64,000 bases of DNA from JAVVEG01 sp032251455 (GCA_032251455.1 JAVVEG010000007.1:62001-126000), one strand, 5' to 3'. Shown: positions 17,280 to 26,134, numbered from the stretch's first letter. Numbers and translations are program-made. The notes: a model not told the origin generated them from the letters alone.

Positions 17280-18455
17280 TCAGCGGATGCCGATTTGACT
17301 CCAGCGCAGGCTGTTGCGGCGAATATCCCGCTGCAACCGGATATAGCCAACCTCCAGTTCGGACAACTGGCTGGCATAATACCGCCTGGCCTCATGATTT
17401 TGCTGGGGATCCAGGGTCTGCACCAGCAACTGCAATTGCTGGATGGCTGCCTGCATGGACAGTGCGGCCCTCTCCAGCTGCAATTGCCGTTCATTGTTGC
17501 GGGAGTTCATATAGGCCGGGTTATTGATCCGTTCGCTGCTGCAGACCCTGCTGACCTGCCCTCCGCTGGCAACATTCGACAGATTGTCACGACCTTCAGC
17601 CAATTGTACGGCAGCCCCTCCTCCACTACCGGAATCCGCTGAAGGTCCCGCCACGGGATAACAGACAGTCCTCAAGCGATAACGCTGACCATCGCCCTGG
17701 AAATAACTCGTTGGCATTTCCAGCAACAGATTGCTTTGCTGGTACGCTGCAATTGCCTGTCCATGGGCAATCGGCAGCAAGACCAGACTCCGGTCTGTTT
17801 TATCAGCCTCTGTATCGACCTCTGCACTCAATTCCCCGATGCTTTGCTGATACAGTTGTTGAAGATTGCGTGCTTCCTCTATTTGCTGGCCGATGGAGCG
17901 CTCCAGCAGATTGCCGCCATTCACTTGCAGACGCCAGTTGCCCTGTGTTGCCACAGCATCCAGATACTTTGTTGTCCCGGGAATATAAAGTTTGCGGGCC
18001 AGCCGGAAGCGCAGGTGATGCCTGTCGTCAGCCAGGCGCCAGTTCTGCACGGCCTTGTAGTTGAAAATCAGACTGTCGAGAATCCGCAATTGCGCCTCGG
18101 CATAAAGCCCCTCGTTAACGCGCAGAATGTGCAGAGCCCGGGAATAGACTTCGATAGCCTGTTCATGTTGTCCCTGGTCCTGATACCAGCGTCCCATATC
18201 TGACAGCACCTCGATCAATCCGGGTTCAAACGGGCCTGACTGGCTTTCCAGCTGCTGAATTTGCTGCTGGAAATATTCCTGCTGTTCTGCAAGCTGACTG
18301 TCGGGCAATAGCTCTGTCGTTGCTGTATTCGTTTCAGCACTCGATGCTGTATTCTCCGCGGCCATGCCCGGTGACGATAACAAGCTCAGCATGCATACCA
18401 ACCCGGCCATGCTGGTCAGACAGAGTTGCCGGTAGGTGACATTGAATTTATTCAT
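17280..18455 (-). CDS. Exported TPR-like protein
   Basis: 391-aa protein from the ATG at 18455 (MNKFNVTYRQ). It has a signal peptide to about residue 33 (LSSPGMAAEN). A helical region follows with one clear tetratricopeptide unit (LIEVLSDMGRWYQDQGQHEQ, then AIEVYSRALHIL) and degenerate repeats. The middle has Cys at TVCYPVAG and SRVCSSERI; the C-terminus is Gln/Arg-rich helix. No specific family is recognised. It is probably periplasmic and a protein-interaction module. Position gives no further clue: the divergent lectin-like gene begins about 180 bases away. Confidence 0.7.
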   Translation of the reverse strand: MNKFNVTYRQLCLTSMAGLVCMLSLLSSPGMAAENTASSAETNTATTELLPDSQLAEQQEYFQQQIQQLESQSGPFEPGLIEVLSDMGRWYQDQGQHEQAIEVYSRALHILRVNEGLYAEAQLRILDSLIFNYKAVQNWRLADDRHHLRFRLARKLYIPGTTKYLDAVATQGNWRLQVNGGNLLERSIGQQIEEARNLQQLYQQSIGELSAEVDTEADKTDRSLVLLPIAHGQAIAAYQQSNLLLEMPTSYFQGDGQRYRLRTVCYPVAGPSADSGSGGGAAVQLAEGRDNLSNVASGGQVSRVCSSERINNPAYMNSRNNERQLQLERAALSMQAAIQQLQLLVQTLDPQQNHEARRYYASQLSELEVGYIRLQRDIRRNSLRWSQIGIR

Positions 18456-18633
18456 AGTAATCAAGACCGCCACTAGCCCCGTTCGTTACGCTTTCCCGGG
18501 GCCACCAGTTTACACCGTCTCCATCCTGCTCACCATTATCGTATCGATAGCATAGCGACAGGACGGCATTGACCTGATACCCGACGCAAGCCACACTATG
18601 AAGCCCATTCATGCGATGACACGGTGACAGACT

Positions 18634-19293
18634 ATGAACAAGACCGTTTTTACCACTGCAGTACTCCTGGCTGTCAGTACGGCCAGTCTGATCTTTCAAA
18701 CGGCTGATTCCCAGGAAAATCAGTTGAGTTTCTTCATTACCAGCCGCGGACCCGGTGATGGCGCCAACCTGAGTGGCCTTGCCGGTGCCGATGCCCATTG
18801 TGCCGTACTGGCGGAAGCGGCGGGGGCGGGCAACAGAACCTGGCGTGCCTATCTCAGCACCCAGGCCCAGGGTACTCAGGCTGCAGTGAATGCCCGGGAC
18901 CGTATTGGCTCCGGCCCCTGGTACAATGCCAATGGCGTCATGGTGGCCCGGAATGTCGCCGACCTGCACAGCGACAACAATCTGCTGAACAAGGAAAACT
19001 CGGTGACTGAAACCGGCGCCATCGTCAATGGCCGTGGCGATTCACCCAACCAGCATGACATTCTTACCGGCTCACAAACCGATGGCACTGCGTTTACCGA
19101 TGACGCTGACCATACCTGCAACAACTGGAGCAGCAATAACGAAGGTTCGGCGCAGGTAGGACACCATGATCGCTCTGGCGGTGGCCAGAATCCCACCTCC
19201 TGGAACAGTGCCCATGGTTCACGCGGCTGCAGTCAGGACAATCTGATTGCCACCGGTGGCAATGGGTATTATTACTGTTTCGCAAGCAACTGA
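18634..19293 (+). CDS. Secreted lectin-like (DUF1554-type) protein
   Basis: 219-aa exported protein; signal peptide about residues 1-26 (ending TADSQE). The mature domain follows the DUF1554 plan: FFITSRGPGDGANLSGLAGA, then WRAYLST, ARDRIGSGPWYNANG, a long Asn/Gly-rich loop, CNNWSSNN and a final YYYCFASN. Four Cys (DAHC, HTC, RGC, YYC) could give two disulfides. Related proteins are often annotated as lectins with an endostatin/C-type-lectin-like fold. Ligand unknown. It may form an operon with the GST gene 23 bases downstream. Confidence 0.75.
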   Translation: MNKTVFTTAVLLAVSTASLIFQTADSQENQLSFFITSRGPGDGANLSGLAGADAHCAVLAEAAGAGNRTWRAYLSTQAQGTQAAVNARDRIGSGPWYNANGVMVARNVADLHSDNNLLNKENSVTETGAIVNGRGDSPNQHDILTGSQTDGTAFTDDADHTCNNWSSNNEGSAQVGHHDRSGGGQNPTSWNSAHGSRGCSQDNLIATGGNGYYYCFASN

Positions 19294-19316
19294 GCACAAC
19301 GGGAAAGGATTTACAC

Positions 19317-19940
19317 ATGATCACACTGTATGGTGCCGGAGAGTCGAGATCCTTCCGGGCGCTCTGGGCACTGGAAGAAGCCGGACTGGAATATAGCTAT
19401 GCATCGGTCCAGTTCGGCAGTGATGCAGGACCGACCGGTACCAACAGTAATGAGTACCGCTCCCTGAATTTCCAGGGCAAGGTTCCAACCTTGCTGGACG
19501 GGGAGTTGATACTGACTGAAAGTGGTGCAATCCTCAACTATCTGGCCAGCAAGAACCCGGCAGCTGGATTGCTGCCGGACAGCTCACCACAACAGCGGGC
19601 CCGTTATGACGAACTCTGTCTGTTTGTGCTGACCGATCTCGAACAACCACTCTGGAGTAATGGCAAACATCGTTTTGCCCTGCCGGCAGAGCAGCGCATC
19701 GAGAGCATGCTCCCCCTCAGCCACTGGGAGTTTGCCAAATCACTGCGCGCGTTGGGCCGGCATATGGAGAACTGTGAATATGCCGTTGCCGACCGTTTTA
19801 CCTGTGCCGATATCCTGATAGCCCAGACCCTGCGTTGGGGCGAACGTTTCGGTTTTGAGCTGCCACCCGAGTTTGCCGCCTACAAGGACAGGCAATACGC
19901 CCGACCTGCCTGTCAGCGGGCGCTGGCAATCGTCAATTGA
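19317..19940 (+). CDS. Glutathione S-transferase family protein
   Basis: 207-aa cytosolic protein. The thioredoxin-fold half (1-80) shows LYGAGESRSFRALWALEEAG and the glutathione-binding NFQGKVPTL...LTESGAILNYLA. The helical C-terminal half contains FTCADILIAQTL, the conserved N-capping region. This is the normal GST layout. The active-site residue is probably the Ser/Arg pair near position 10. Substrate is unknown. cbpA starts 24 bases after it on the same strand. Confidence 0.9.
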   Translation: MITLYGAGESRSFRALWALEEAGLEYSYASVQFGSDAGPTGTNSNEYRSLNFQGKVPTLLDGELILTESGAILNYLASKNPAAGLLPDSSPQQRARYDELCLFVLTDLEQPLWSNGKHRFALPAEQRIESMLPLSHWEFAKSLRALGRHMENCEYAVADRFTCADILIAQTLRWGERFGFELPPEFAAYKDRQYARPACQRALAIVN

Positions 19941-19964
19941 ATTTTCCCCCAAGCTGGACACATC

Positions 19965-20879
19965 ATGGAATTCAAGGATTACTACAAGATTCTGGGCCTG
20001 GAACCTGACACGGATGAAAAGGCCATCAAGACGGCCTATCGACGCCTGGCCCGAAAATATCATCCCGATATCAGCAAAGAGCCTGACGCGGAGAAGAAAT
20101 TCAAGGAGATGGCAGAGGCCTATGAAGTGCTTTCCGACAGCAACAAACGCGCTGAGTATGATCAACTGCGCCGTTATGGCAACAAGCGTTCCTTCGAACC
20201 GCCTCCTGGCTGGCAACAGAATGAGGCTGGAGCACAGGAAGGTTATGAGGATTTTTCGGAATTTTTCCGCTCCTTTTTCACCTCTGCGCAACATGCACAA
20301 AACGGACCCGGCAAGGCAGGCTTCAACGCACGAGGCCAGGATATTGAAATGGAATTGCCGCTGTTTCTGGAAGAGACCCTGCAGGAGCAAACCCGCAACC
20401 TGAATCTGAATACAGGTGGCCGGGCTGATAAAACCCTCAAGGTCAAGATTCCAGCTGGAATCAGTGATGGCGAAAGGATCCGCCTGAAAGGACAGGGCCG
20501 ACCCGGCATCGCTGGAGGGCCAGCCGGCGATCTCTATCTGCGTATCCGCTATGCGCCCCACCCCCTGTTCCTGGTCTCTGGCAGGGATCTGAGCCTGACC
20601 GTACCGATCACGCCCTGGGAAGCAGCACTGGGCACCACAGCAACCGTGCCAACCCTGGACGGGAAAATAAAGGTGAAGATAGCTGCGGGCAGCCAGACCG
20701 GCCAGAAATTGCGTATCAAGGGCAAAGGCCTGCATGGCAAAAAAGCCAACGGCGATCTGCTGGTAATTCTCAAGGTGACCATGCCGCCCAAACCGGATGC
20801 CAGGGAATCCGAGCTGTGGCAGGCTCTGGCCGCACACAATCCTTTCAACCCCCGCAGTGACTGGGAGAAAAGCACATGA
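19965..20879 (+). CDS. cbpA: Curved DNA-binding protein / J-domain co-chaperone CbpA
   Basis: 304-aa DnaJ-family protein. The J domain (1-70) carries HPD in ARKYHPDISKEPDAEKKF. A Gly/Phe-type linker follows (FSEFFRSFFTSAQ). The C-terminal peptide-binding domains I and II contain TLKVKIPAGISDGERIRLKG and LDGKIKVKIAAGSQTGQKLR. The DnaJ zinc-finger repeats are absent, which marks CbpA rather than DnaJ. It helps DnaK and binds curved DNA. The start of cbpM overlaps its end by four bases. Confidence 0.93.
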   Translation: MEFKDYYKILGLEPDTDEKAIKTAYRRLARKYHPDISKEPDAEKKFKEMAEAYEVLSDSNKRAEYDQLRRYGNKRSFEPPPGWQQNEAGAQEGYEDFSEFFRSFFTSAQHAQNGPGKAGFNARGQDIEMELPLFLEETLQEQTRNLNLNTGGRADKTLKVKIPAGISDGERIRLKGQGRPGIAGGPAGDLYLRIRYAPHPLFLVSGRDLSLTVPITPWEAALGTTATVPTLDGKIKVKIAAGSQTGQKLRIKGKGLHGKKANGDLLVILKVTMPPKPDARESELWQALAAHNPFNPRSDWEKST

Positions 20880-21184
20880 ACGGACAGCAAGGCCAGTTCA
20901 CCTTGCAGGATATTTGCAGGCTTAGCGGACTCAATGAGGAACATCTGACCGAATTCGTCGCGCACGGCATCATCCAGGCTGCCGGCGAAGGGCCACATTC
21001 CTGGGTATTTGACACCCATGCCATTTGTATCGCACACCGGGCTCGCCGCCTGCAGCAAGATCTGGATCTTGAAGCGACAGCACTTATCCTGATTCTTGAC
21101 CTGCTGACCCAGCGTGAGCAGCTGGAGCAGGAAAACCTTTCCCTGCAGCAACAGCTGCAACAGTTTCTGGCAGAGGGTTTCTGA
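20876..21184 (+). CDS. cbpM: Chaperone modulator CbpM
   Basis: 102-aa protein overlapping cbpA by four bases, the usual cbpA-cbpM arrangement. It has a MerR-like helical start (FTLQDICRLSGLNEEHLTEF), then GIIQAAGEG and a central RARRLQQDLDLEATALILIL. It ends in a Gln/Leu-rich coiled coil. CbpM binds the J domain of CbpA and blocks its action with DnaK. Size and pattern fit well. Confidence 0.9.
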   Translation: MNGQQGQFTLQDICRLSGLNEEHLTEFVAHGIIQAAGEGPHSWVFDTHAICIAHRARRLQQDLDLEATALILILDLLTQREQLEQENLSLQQQLQQFLAEGF

Positions 21185-21210
21185 ATGCACTGGTGTCGGC
21201 AGCAGGAATA

Positions 21211-21960
21211 CTACTCCGGCGCCTGTTCCTGATCCGCCCCCCAATTGAAGGTGCGGAAATCAAAATTGCGCTCCAGTGTTGGCTTGACTATGCGAAAATA
21301 CGGCGACAGATCAAAATCTCTCGGTACAAAATGTGAATAATGCCGATAAAGATACGCTATTTTCCCGGCATCATCTCTTTCTTCTCGACGCCTGGGTAAA
21401 ATCGGGTAATTGACTGACTGGTAAGCCTGGGCTATCAGCGTTGAGCAGATAGCCTTGGTGGGTTCACTACTGCCCAGGCTGATCAAGCGGCGTCGAAAGC
21501 GAGGTGGCACCCAGGGATTCTGGATAAGGTAGCGCATCAGGTCGAAGATGTTTTTCAGATCATAACGATAGCCAAGCCTTTCCTCGACAAAACTTACCAG
21601 CATTTGGCGTTCTTCATCGGCCAGGCCGACCGGTCGACAAATTCTGACGTTATAGGCGGCGTATTTGCTCAGTGGCACCAGAATCACCCCGTCATTCAAA
21701 TCCGCTTCGACCAGGCTGGGTACTTCCGGGTCTGCCCCCACCGGGCCAACAAACAGACTGGCATGCGACCAGGTGGACTGGGTCAGGTATTTGATCGCCG
21801 TGCTGATGCGACTGTTGCCATCGACCAGGACTATGTCCCCTGGTTGCAGCACTTTCATGATTTCAGCAACCGGAACCGTGTCATGCCGCACATATCCTTT
21901 TTTGGGACGGCTGAGATATCTGGCCAGATAGCCACCAAGCACCCGGTTTATCTTCAACAT
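21211..21960 (-). CDS. YiiX/YebB-like permuted papain-fold enzyme
   Basis: 249-aa protein without a clear signal peptide. It opens with a basic amphipathic segment, then LQPGDIVLVDGNSRISTAIK. The His is in TQSTWSHASLFVG (His66), an acidic residue in LVEADL (about Glu85), and the Cys in KAICSTLIAQAYQSV (Cys172). This order (His before Cys) is the circularly permuted NlpC/P60-type papain fold of the YiiX/C92 group. Members may cleave amide or lipid bonds at the membrane; the substrate is unknown. It converges with cbpM, 26 bases apart. Confidence 0.8.
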   Translation of the reverse strand: MLKINRVLGGYLARYLSRPKKGYVRHDTVPVAEIMKVLQPGDIVLVDGNSRISTAIKYLTQSTWSHASLFVGPVGADPEVPSLVEADLNDGVILVPLSKYAAYNVRICRPVGLADEERQMLVSFVEERLGYRYDLKNIFDLMRYLIQNPWVPPRFRRRLISLGSSEPTKAICSTLIAQAYQSVNYPILPRRREERDDAGKIAYLYRHYSHFVPRDFDLSPYFRIVKPTLERNFDFRTFNWGADQEQAPE

Positions 21961-22117
21961 AGTGTTGTCACCGCCTCCTCATGCTCTGAGCTCAATCTCT
22001 GAATAGTGTCTTAAATTCGGTTATACTCACAGCCCTGACCCTACGCTTGCACAGTTCAGCCCGCATCATGCAGCATTGCAGGGTTCACGGGCAAATCATA
22101 AATCAGGAGTTCTACCC

Positions 22118-23545
22118 ATGAGCGAAGCCTACAACCGATTTTACATCAATGGCCAATGGCTGCAGCCTGCCGGCAGGCAGATACTGGATGTCATTGATCC
22201 GGCCACTGAAAAACCATTTGCCACCATCTCTATGGGAACCGCCGAGGATGTTGACCAGGCCGTCAGGGCCGCTCGCGCCGCATTTCCGGACTGGTCGGCA
22301 ACTGATCGGTCTACACGCCTGGCTATTCTCGACCGGATCATTGCCGGCATCAAGGCACGCAGTGAAGAACTGGCCCAGGCCATCAGCTCGGAAATGGGAT
22401 CTCCGATCAGTGCTGCCCGCACGGCCCAGGTGGGTACTGGCATGGCGCACTTTGCCACCGCCCGGGCAATCCTGGCCGATTACCAGTTTGATGAAGTCCG
22501 CGGGAAAACCCTGGTTACCAAGGAACCTGTTGGGGTCTGTGGCTTCATTACCCCCTGGAACTGGCCGCTGAATCAGGTTGCCTGCAAACTGGCACCAGCC
22601 CTGGCGGCAGGCTGCACCATGGTACTGAAGCCCAGTGAACTGGCCCCCGTCAGCGCCTATATATTGGCTGAAATCATTGCCGATTCCGGGGTGCCCGCCG
22701 GCGTTTTCAATCTGGTCAACGGTGACGGCCCAGTTGTGGGCGCAGCGATTTCCGCTCACCCGGAGATAGATCTGGTGTCATTTACCGGCTCCACCCGGGC
22801 TGGTCGCGAAGTGGCCAAAGCAGCGGCAGATACCATCAAGCGGGTTACCCAGGAACTGGGTGGAAAATCCGCCAATATCATCCTGTCCGATGCCGACATT
22901 GCCAAAGCCGTAGCCGGAGGTGTCTTTGGCTGCTTCGGCAACAGCGGCCAATCCTGCAATGCACCAACGCGCATGCTGGTACCAAAGGCACGCATGGCTG
23001 AAGCCATAGAGGCTGCCAAAGCAGCGGCAGCCAAGGCAGTCATGGGTGATCCCAAGAATGAAGCCACCCGGCTTGGCCCTGTGGTCAGCAAGGCCCAGTA
23101 CGACAGGATACAGGCCCTGATCGAGCAAGGTATGGCGGAAGGGGCGGAACTCATTGCCGGTGGCCCCGGCAAGCCGGAAGGCCTGGAAACTGGCTATTTT
23201 GTCAGGCCCACTGTCTTCGCCAATGTCAGCAATGACATGAGCATCGCCCGCGAGGAAATTTTTGGTCCGGTGCTGTGCATCATTCCTTATGAAGATGATG
23301 CCGATGCAGCAAGAATCGCCAATGATACCGATTATGGACTTTCCGGTTATGTCTCCGGAGAGCCCGGGCATGCCCGCAAAATGGCCAGACTTCTCCGCAC
23401 TGGTATGGTTCATATCAACGGTGCCGGGCCGGATTTTGCCGCACCCTTTGGGGGCTACAAGCAATCCGGCAACGGCCGGGAATGGGGTATCGAAGGCTTC
23501 GAGGAATTTCTGGAAACCAAAGCCATCATGGGCTATGAGGCCTGA
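22118..23545 (+). CDS. Aldehyde dehydrogenase family protein
   Basis: 475-aa NAD(P)-dependent oxidoreductase. The start at 22118 (MSEAYNRFYINGQW) follows AGGAG by 8 bases; an earlier in-frame start at 22076 has no such site. Key motifs: FITPWNWPLNQ and KPSELAP for cofactor binding, FTGSTRAGR, the general base in VTQELGGKSANI, and the catalytic Cys in GNSGQSCNAPTRML. The C-terminal PFGGYKQSGNGREWG matches the group that oxidises aliphatic or hydroxylated aldehydes. A VOC protein follows 11 bases later in the same operon. Natural substrate unknown. Confidence 0.92.
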   Translation: MSEAYNRFYINGQWLQPAGRQILDVIDPATEKPFATISMGTAEDVDQAVRAARAAFPDWSATDRSTRLAILDRIIAGIKARSEELAQAISSEMGSPISAARTAQVGTGMAHFATARAILADYQFDEVRGKTLVTKEPVGVCGFITPWNWPLNQVACKLAPALAAGCTMVLKPSELAPVSAYILAEIIADSGVPAGVFNLVNGDGPVVGAAISAHPEIDLVSFTGSTRAGREVAKAAADTIKRVTQELGGKSANIILSDADIAKAVAGGVFGCFGNSGQSCNAPTRMLVPKARMAEAIEAAKAAAAKAVMGDPKNEATRLGPVVSKAQYDRIQALIEQGMAEGAELIAGGPGKPEGLETGYFVRPTVFANVSNDMSIAREEIFGPVLCIIPYEDDADAARIANDTDYGLSGYVSGEPGHARKMARLLRTGMVHINGAGPDFAAPFGGYKQSGNGREWGIEGFEEFLETKAIMGYEA

Positions 23546-23556
23546 GGAGAAAAAAT

Positions 23557-23961
23557 ATGACCGCAAATATCGTCAAACCCGGGATTGACCTGGGCATCAT
23601 TACCCGCGAGCCGGAAACCATGCTGGATTTCTATGTCGGCGTATTGGGACTCAAGCAGGAAGCGAGCATTCCCATGCCTGGTGGTGGCACCATGCACCGC
23701 CTGCTGGCGGGCAGCAGCGTCATCAAGATCGTGGAGCTGGACCCACCTCCTGCCGCCGATGCTGTCCCGGGAGGTATCCGCAAGGCGACAGGATACCGCT
23801 ACTGGACCATCACCGTGGATAACATGGCCGAGTGTCTTGCCGCCTGTAAAGAGGCTGGCAGCAACATCGTCGTACCAAGCAAAACCGTCCGGCCTGGAAT
23901 ACAGATTGCCATCGTGGCTGACCCCGATGGCAACTGGGTTGAGTTATTGCAAAACGATTAG
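23557..23961 (+). CDS. VOC (glyoxalase/dioxygenase superfamily) protein
   Basis: 134-aa protein of the vicinal-oxygen-chelate fold. Two beta-alpha-beta halves are visible: ITREPETMLDFYVGVLGL, then MHRLLAGSSVIKIVEL, then the second half YRYWTITVDNMAECLAACKE, ending IAIVADPDGNWVELLQ. The terminal Glu and early His are likely metal ligands. It follows the aldehyde dehydrogenase by 11 bases and probably acts in the same pathway, but the reaction cannot be read from sequence. Its last four bases overlap the slyD-type gene on the other strand. Confidence 0.88.
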   Translation: MTANIVKPGIDLGIITREPETMLDFYVGVLGLKQEASIPMPGGGTMHRLLAGSSVIKIVELDPPPAADAVPGGIRKATGYRYWTITVDNMAECLAACKEAGSNIVVPSKTVRPGIQIAIVADPDGNWVELLQND

Positions 23962-24443
23962 TGATCGTGCCCATGGGCATGAACGTGCCCGTGGGCCAGC
24001 TCCTGTTCGGTAGCTGCCCGCACATCCATGATTTCCACATCAAAATGCAGGGTTTTCCCCGCCATGGGGTGATTGGCATCGACGGTAATCTGATCACCAT
24101 CGACCGCCGTTACCGTGATCTGTTGCTGACCATGCTCGCCCTGGGCAGTAAATGCCATACCCGGCTCGATGACATCAACGCCCTGGAACATGCTCCGGTC
24201 GATGGCCTGAACCAGTGCCGGATTGGTCTCACCGTAAGCTTCTGCCGGAGGAATGCTTGCCGTAAAATTCTGCCCCACGGTCTTGCCATTGAGCTCCTTT
24301 TCCAGGCCGGGAATCAGATTGTTGGCACCATGCAGATAAACCAGTGGATCACCACCCGATGAAGAGTCCATCACCTGGCCATCATCATCCTTCAGTGTGT
24401 AATGGATAGAGACCACTGAGTTCTTGCCAATCATCAACGTCAT
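23958..24443 (-). CDS. slyD: FKBP-type peptidyl-prolyl isomerase, SlyD-like
   Basis: 161-aa cytosolic isomerase and chaperone. The start at 24443 follows AGGA by 9 bases. The FKBP half contains VVSIHYTLKDDDGQVMDSSS and PLVYLHGANNLIPGLEKEL. The IF (insert-in-flap) domain comes next (FTASIPPAEAYGETNPALVQ ... VTVDANHPMAGKTLHFDVEI). The tail is short but His-rich (HGHVHAHGHDH), a possible Ni/Zn site as in SlyD used for hydrogenase or urease maturation. It converges with the VOC gene. Confidence 0.92.
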   Translation of the reverse strand: MTLMIGKNSVVSIHYTLKDDDGQVMDSSSGGDPLVYLHGANNLIPGLEKELNGKTVGQNFTASIPPAEAYGETNPALVQAIDRSMFQGVDVIEPGMAFTAQGEHGQQQITVTAVDGDQITVDANHPMAGKTLHFDVEIMDVRAATEQELAHGHVHAHGHDH

Positions 24444-24501
24444 AACTGTTTTCCTGTCTTTGAGTAAATTTACGGAGCCACTCGACCCGCTCCAATTGCT
24501 G

Positions 24502-25302
24502 TCAGACCCGGCCTTTGTATATGTCTGCAAACTTGTCCTGCAGACGACGCATACCGCCAAGCCAGCGATCATAATCAGTGGCCTTGCGCTGAATATAGGT
24601 CAGCACTTCCGCGTGGGGAAGCACCAGAAAGCGCTCCTCAGCCAGTGTTTCAATTACCGTCTGTGCCAACTGATCAGGTTCAAGCATACCATCGACACCT
24701 GCAACGCCTCCACCCTCACTGCCGGCCGTCATCCTGGTTCTCACGGCCTGTGGGCACAACACGGATACCTTGATGCCCCGATTGCCGTAGGTAATGGACA
24801 ACCATTCGGCAAAGCCAACGGCAGCGTGTTTGGTCACTGCATAGGGTGCCGAACCGATCTGGCTGAGCAGGCCGGCAGCAGATGCCGTATTCAGCAAATA
24901 CCCTTCACCCCTGGCCAGCATTCCGGGCAATACGGCACGAGCGGCAAAAACATGGGACATTACATTGATCTCCCAAATGCTCTGCCATTTCTCGGTGGCT
25001 ACCTCCTCTCCGCCCGGAGTGAAGATACCCGCATTCGAGCAAAACAGATCGATAGGGCCATATTCGTCAACAGTGCGTTGCACCAGATGCTCGATATCTG
25101 CTTCCTTGCTGACATCGGTCCGCAGGGCAAATGCCCGGGTAGTGCCACTGCCAATGGCATTGGCAACAGCCATCGCACCGGCCTCGTCGATATCCGACAC
25201 GACGATTGCGGCAGCCCCTTCGGCCGCAAAACGCTCGCACAGGGCCTTGCCTATTCCGCTGGCCGCGCCAGTGACCACAATGGTTTTATCCTTGATCTGC
25301 AT
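24502..25302 (-). CDS. Short-chain dehydrogenase/reductase
   Basis: 266-aa NAD(P)-dependent oxidoreductase. The start at 25302 (MQIKDKTIVV) follows GGGGGAG by 7 bases; longer in-frame starts give no family-like sequence. The nucleotide loop is TGAASGIG, the structural motif NAG is in FCSNAGIF, and the catalytic Ser and Tyr-Lys are in NTASAAGLL and PYAVTKHAAVGF. An extended C-terminus (about 200-266) ends ATDYDRWLGGMRRLQDKFAD. The substrate is unknown. It might share a pathway with the aldehyde dehydrogenase upstream, but it is on the opposite strand. Confidence 0.9.
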   Translation of the reverse strand: MQIKDKTIVVTGAASGIGKALCERFAAEGAAAIVVSDIDEAGAMAVANAIGSGTTRAFALRTDVSKEADIEHLVQRTVDEYGPIDLFCSNAGIFTPGGEEVATEKWQSIWEINVMSHVFAARAVLPGMLARGEGYLLNTASAAGLLSQIGSAPYAVTKHAAVGFAEWLSITYGNRGIKVSVLCPQAVRTRMTAGSEGGGVAGVDGMLEPDQLAQTVIETLAEERFLVLPHAEVLTYIQRKATDYDRWLGGMRRLQDKFADIYKGRV

Positions 25303-25440
25303 AATGTTGCTCCCCCGCTGATGCGACAGCCCATCATGGACTGGCCCCTGCTCAGTGTATTGAAAGACCGTTTTGTAAAGTGAAGGATTATAGCGATAAA
25401 TGAACAGCAAGGTCACTGCATAAAGTGCTACGATAAGCGC

Positions 25441-26115
25441 ATGGATTGTATCTCTACCCAACAGATAATCAGCGGCGACTGTGTTCATGCCAGGCGCCTG
25501 TTGCATTATTTCCACAGCAGGGACCCGCAGAGGCAAGGACAAGTAATTCCTCACCCGGACCCACGCTTCAACCCCGATTCTGGAACAGGGAAAAATTCTG
25601 CCTGCAATGCCACTTATCAGAAGGCCGCTGTCCTGATTCCGGTGCAAAGAGCTACAGGCCATCTGCCCAGCCAGATTCTGTTTACCGTGCGCACCGACAC
25701 CCTGGCCCGGCATGCCGGCCAGGTCAGTTTTCCAGGGGGCAGATGTGACCCTGAGGACAGCAGTGCCATTGCGACGGCATTAAGGGAGAGTACTGAAGAG
25801 ATTGGTCTGCCGGCCGGATCGGTGCAGGTTCTGGGGCAACTTGGCGATATTTTCCTGCCTTCCGGGTACCAGGTCACCCCTGTTGTGGGTTTTTTTGATC
25901 CTGAGGTAGAACTGGTCCCGTCACCGCATGAAGTGGCTGATATCTTTCTTGCACCTGCAGAACTGGTGCTGAACCCTGGAAATTTCCAGCGCAGCCTGTA
26001 TCGCCATGCCGAATCGGAACACCAGGTATTGGAACTGTACTTCAATCAACACCGCATCTGGGGTGCCACTGCAACCATACTTCATCACCTGGGCAAAGAG
26101 TTAGGGAACCTCTGA
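25441..26115 (+). CDS. NUDIX hydrolase, CoA pyrophosphatase type (NudL/YeaB-like)
   Basis: 224-aa protein. Residues 1-55 are a variable N-terminal region. The core begins AAVLIPVQRATGHLPSQILF, with TVRTDTLARHAGQVSFPGG before the NUDIX box GGRCDPEDSSAIATALREST ending EEIGL. The RHAGQVSFPGGR stretch is typical of CoA pyrophosphatases, which cleave CoA into 3',5'-ADP and phosphopantetheine. The stop codon at 26113-26115 falls inside a dispersed repeat (GGGAACCTCTGAATAAG), so the last codons may come from that element. Confidence 0.88.
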   Translation: MDCISTQQIISGDCVHARRLLHYFHSRDPQRQGQVIPHPDPRFNPDSGTGKNSACNATYQKAAVLIPVQRATGHLPSQILFTVRTDTLARHAGQVSFPGGRCDPEDSSAIATALRESTEEIGLPAGSVQVLGQLGDIFLPSGYQVTPVVGFFDPEVELVPSPHEVADIFLAPAELVLNPGNFQRSLYRHAESEHQVLELYFNQHRIWGATATILHHLGKELGNL

Positions 26116-26134
26116 ATAAGTCTATGGTCACTCT
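26104..26134 (+). repeat. Dispersed repeat copy A (GGGAACCTCTSAATAAGTCT family)
   Basis: This 31-base copy matches copy B at 61582-61612 with two mismatches. It contains the NUDIX stop codon. Similar shorter versions lie at 42791-42810 and 29491-29506. The sequence resembles, from memory, the terminal repeats of IS5-group elements, but no transposase or opposite end is present. Confidence 0.6.

Noticed and set aside
19740..20837. 365-codon open frame antisense to GST and cbpA
   Set aside because: It crosses two well-supported genes and encodes nothing recognisable.
24424..25383. 319-codon open frame antisense to the SDR gene
   Set aside because: The SDR on the minus strand has all motifs and a good ribosome site; the plus-strand product is a shadow.
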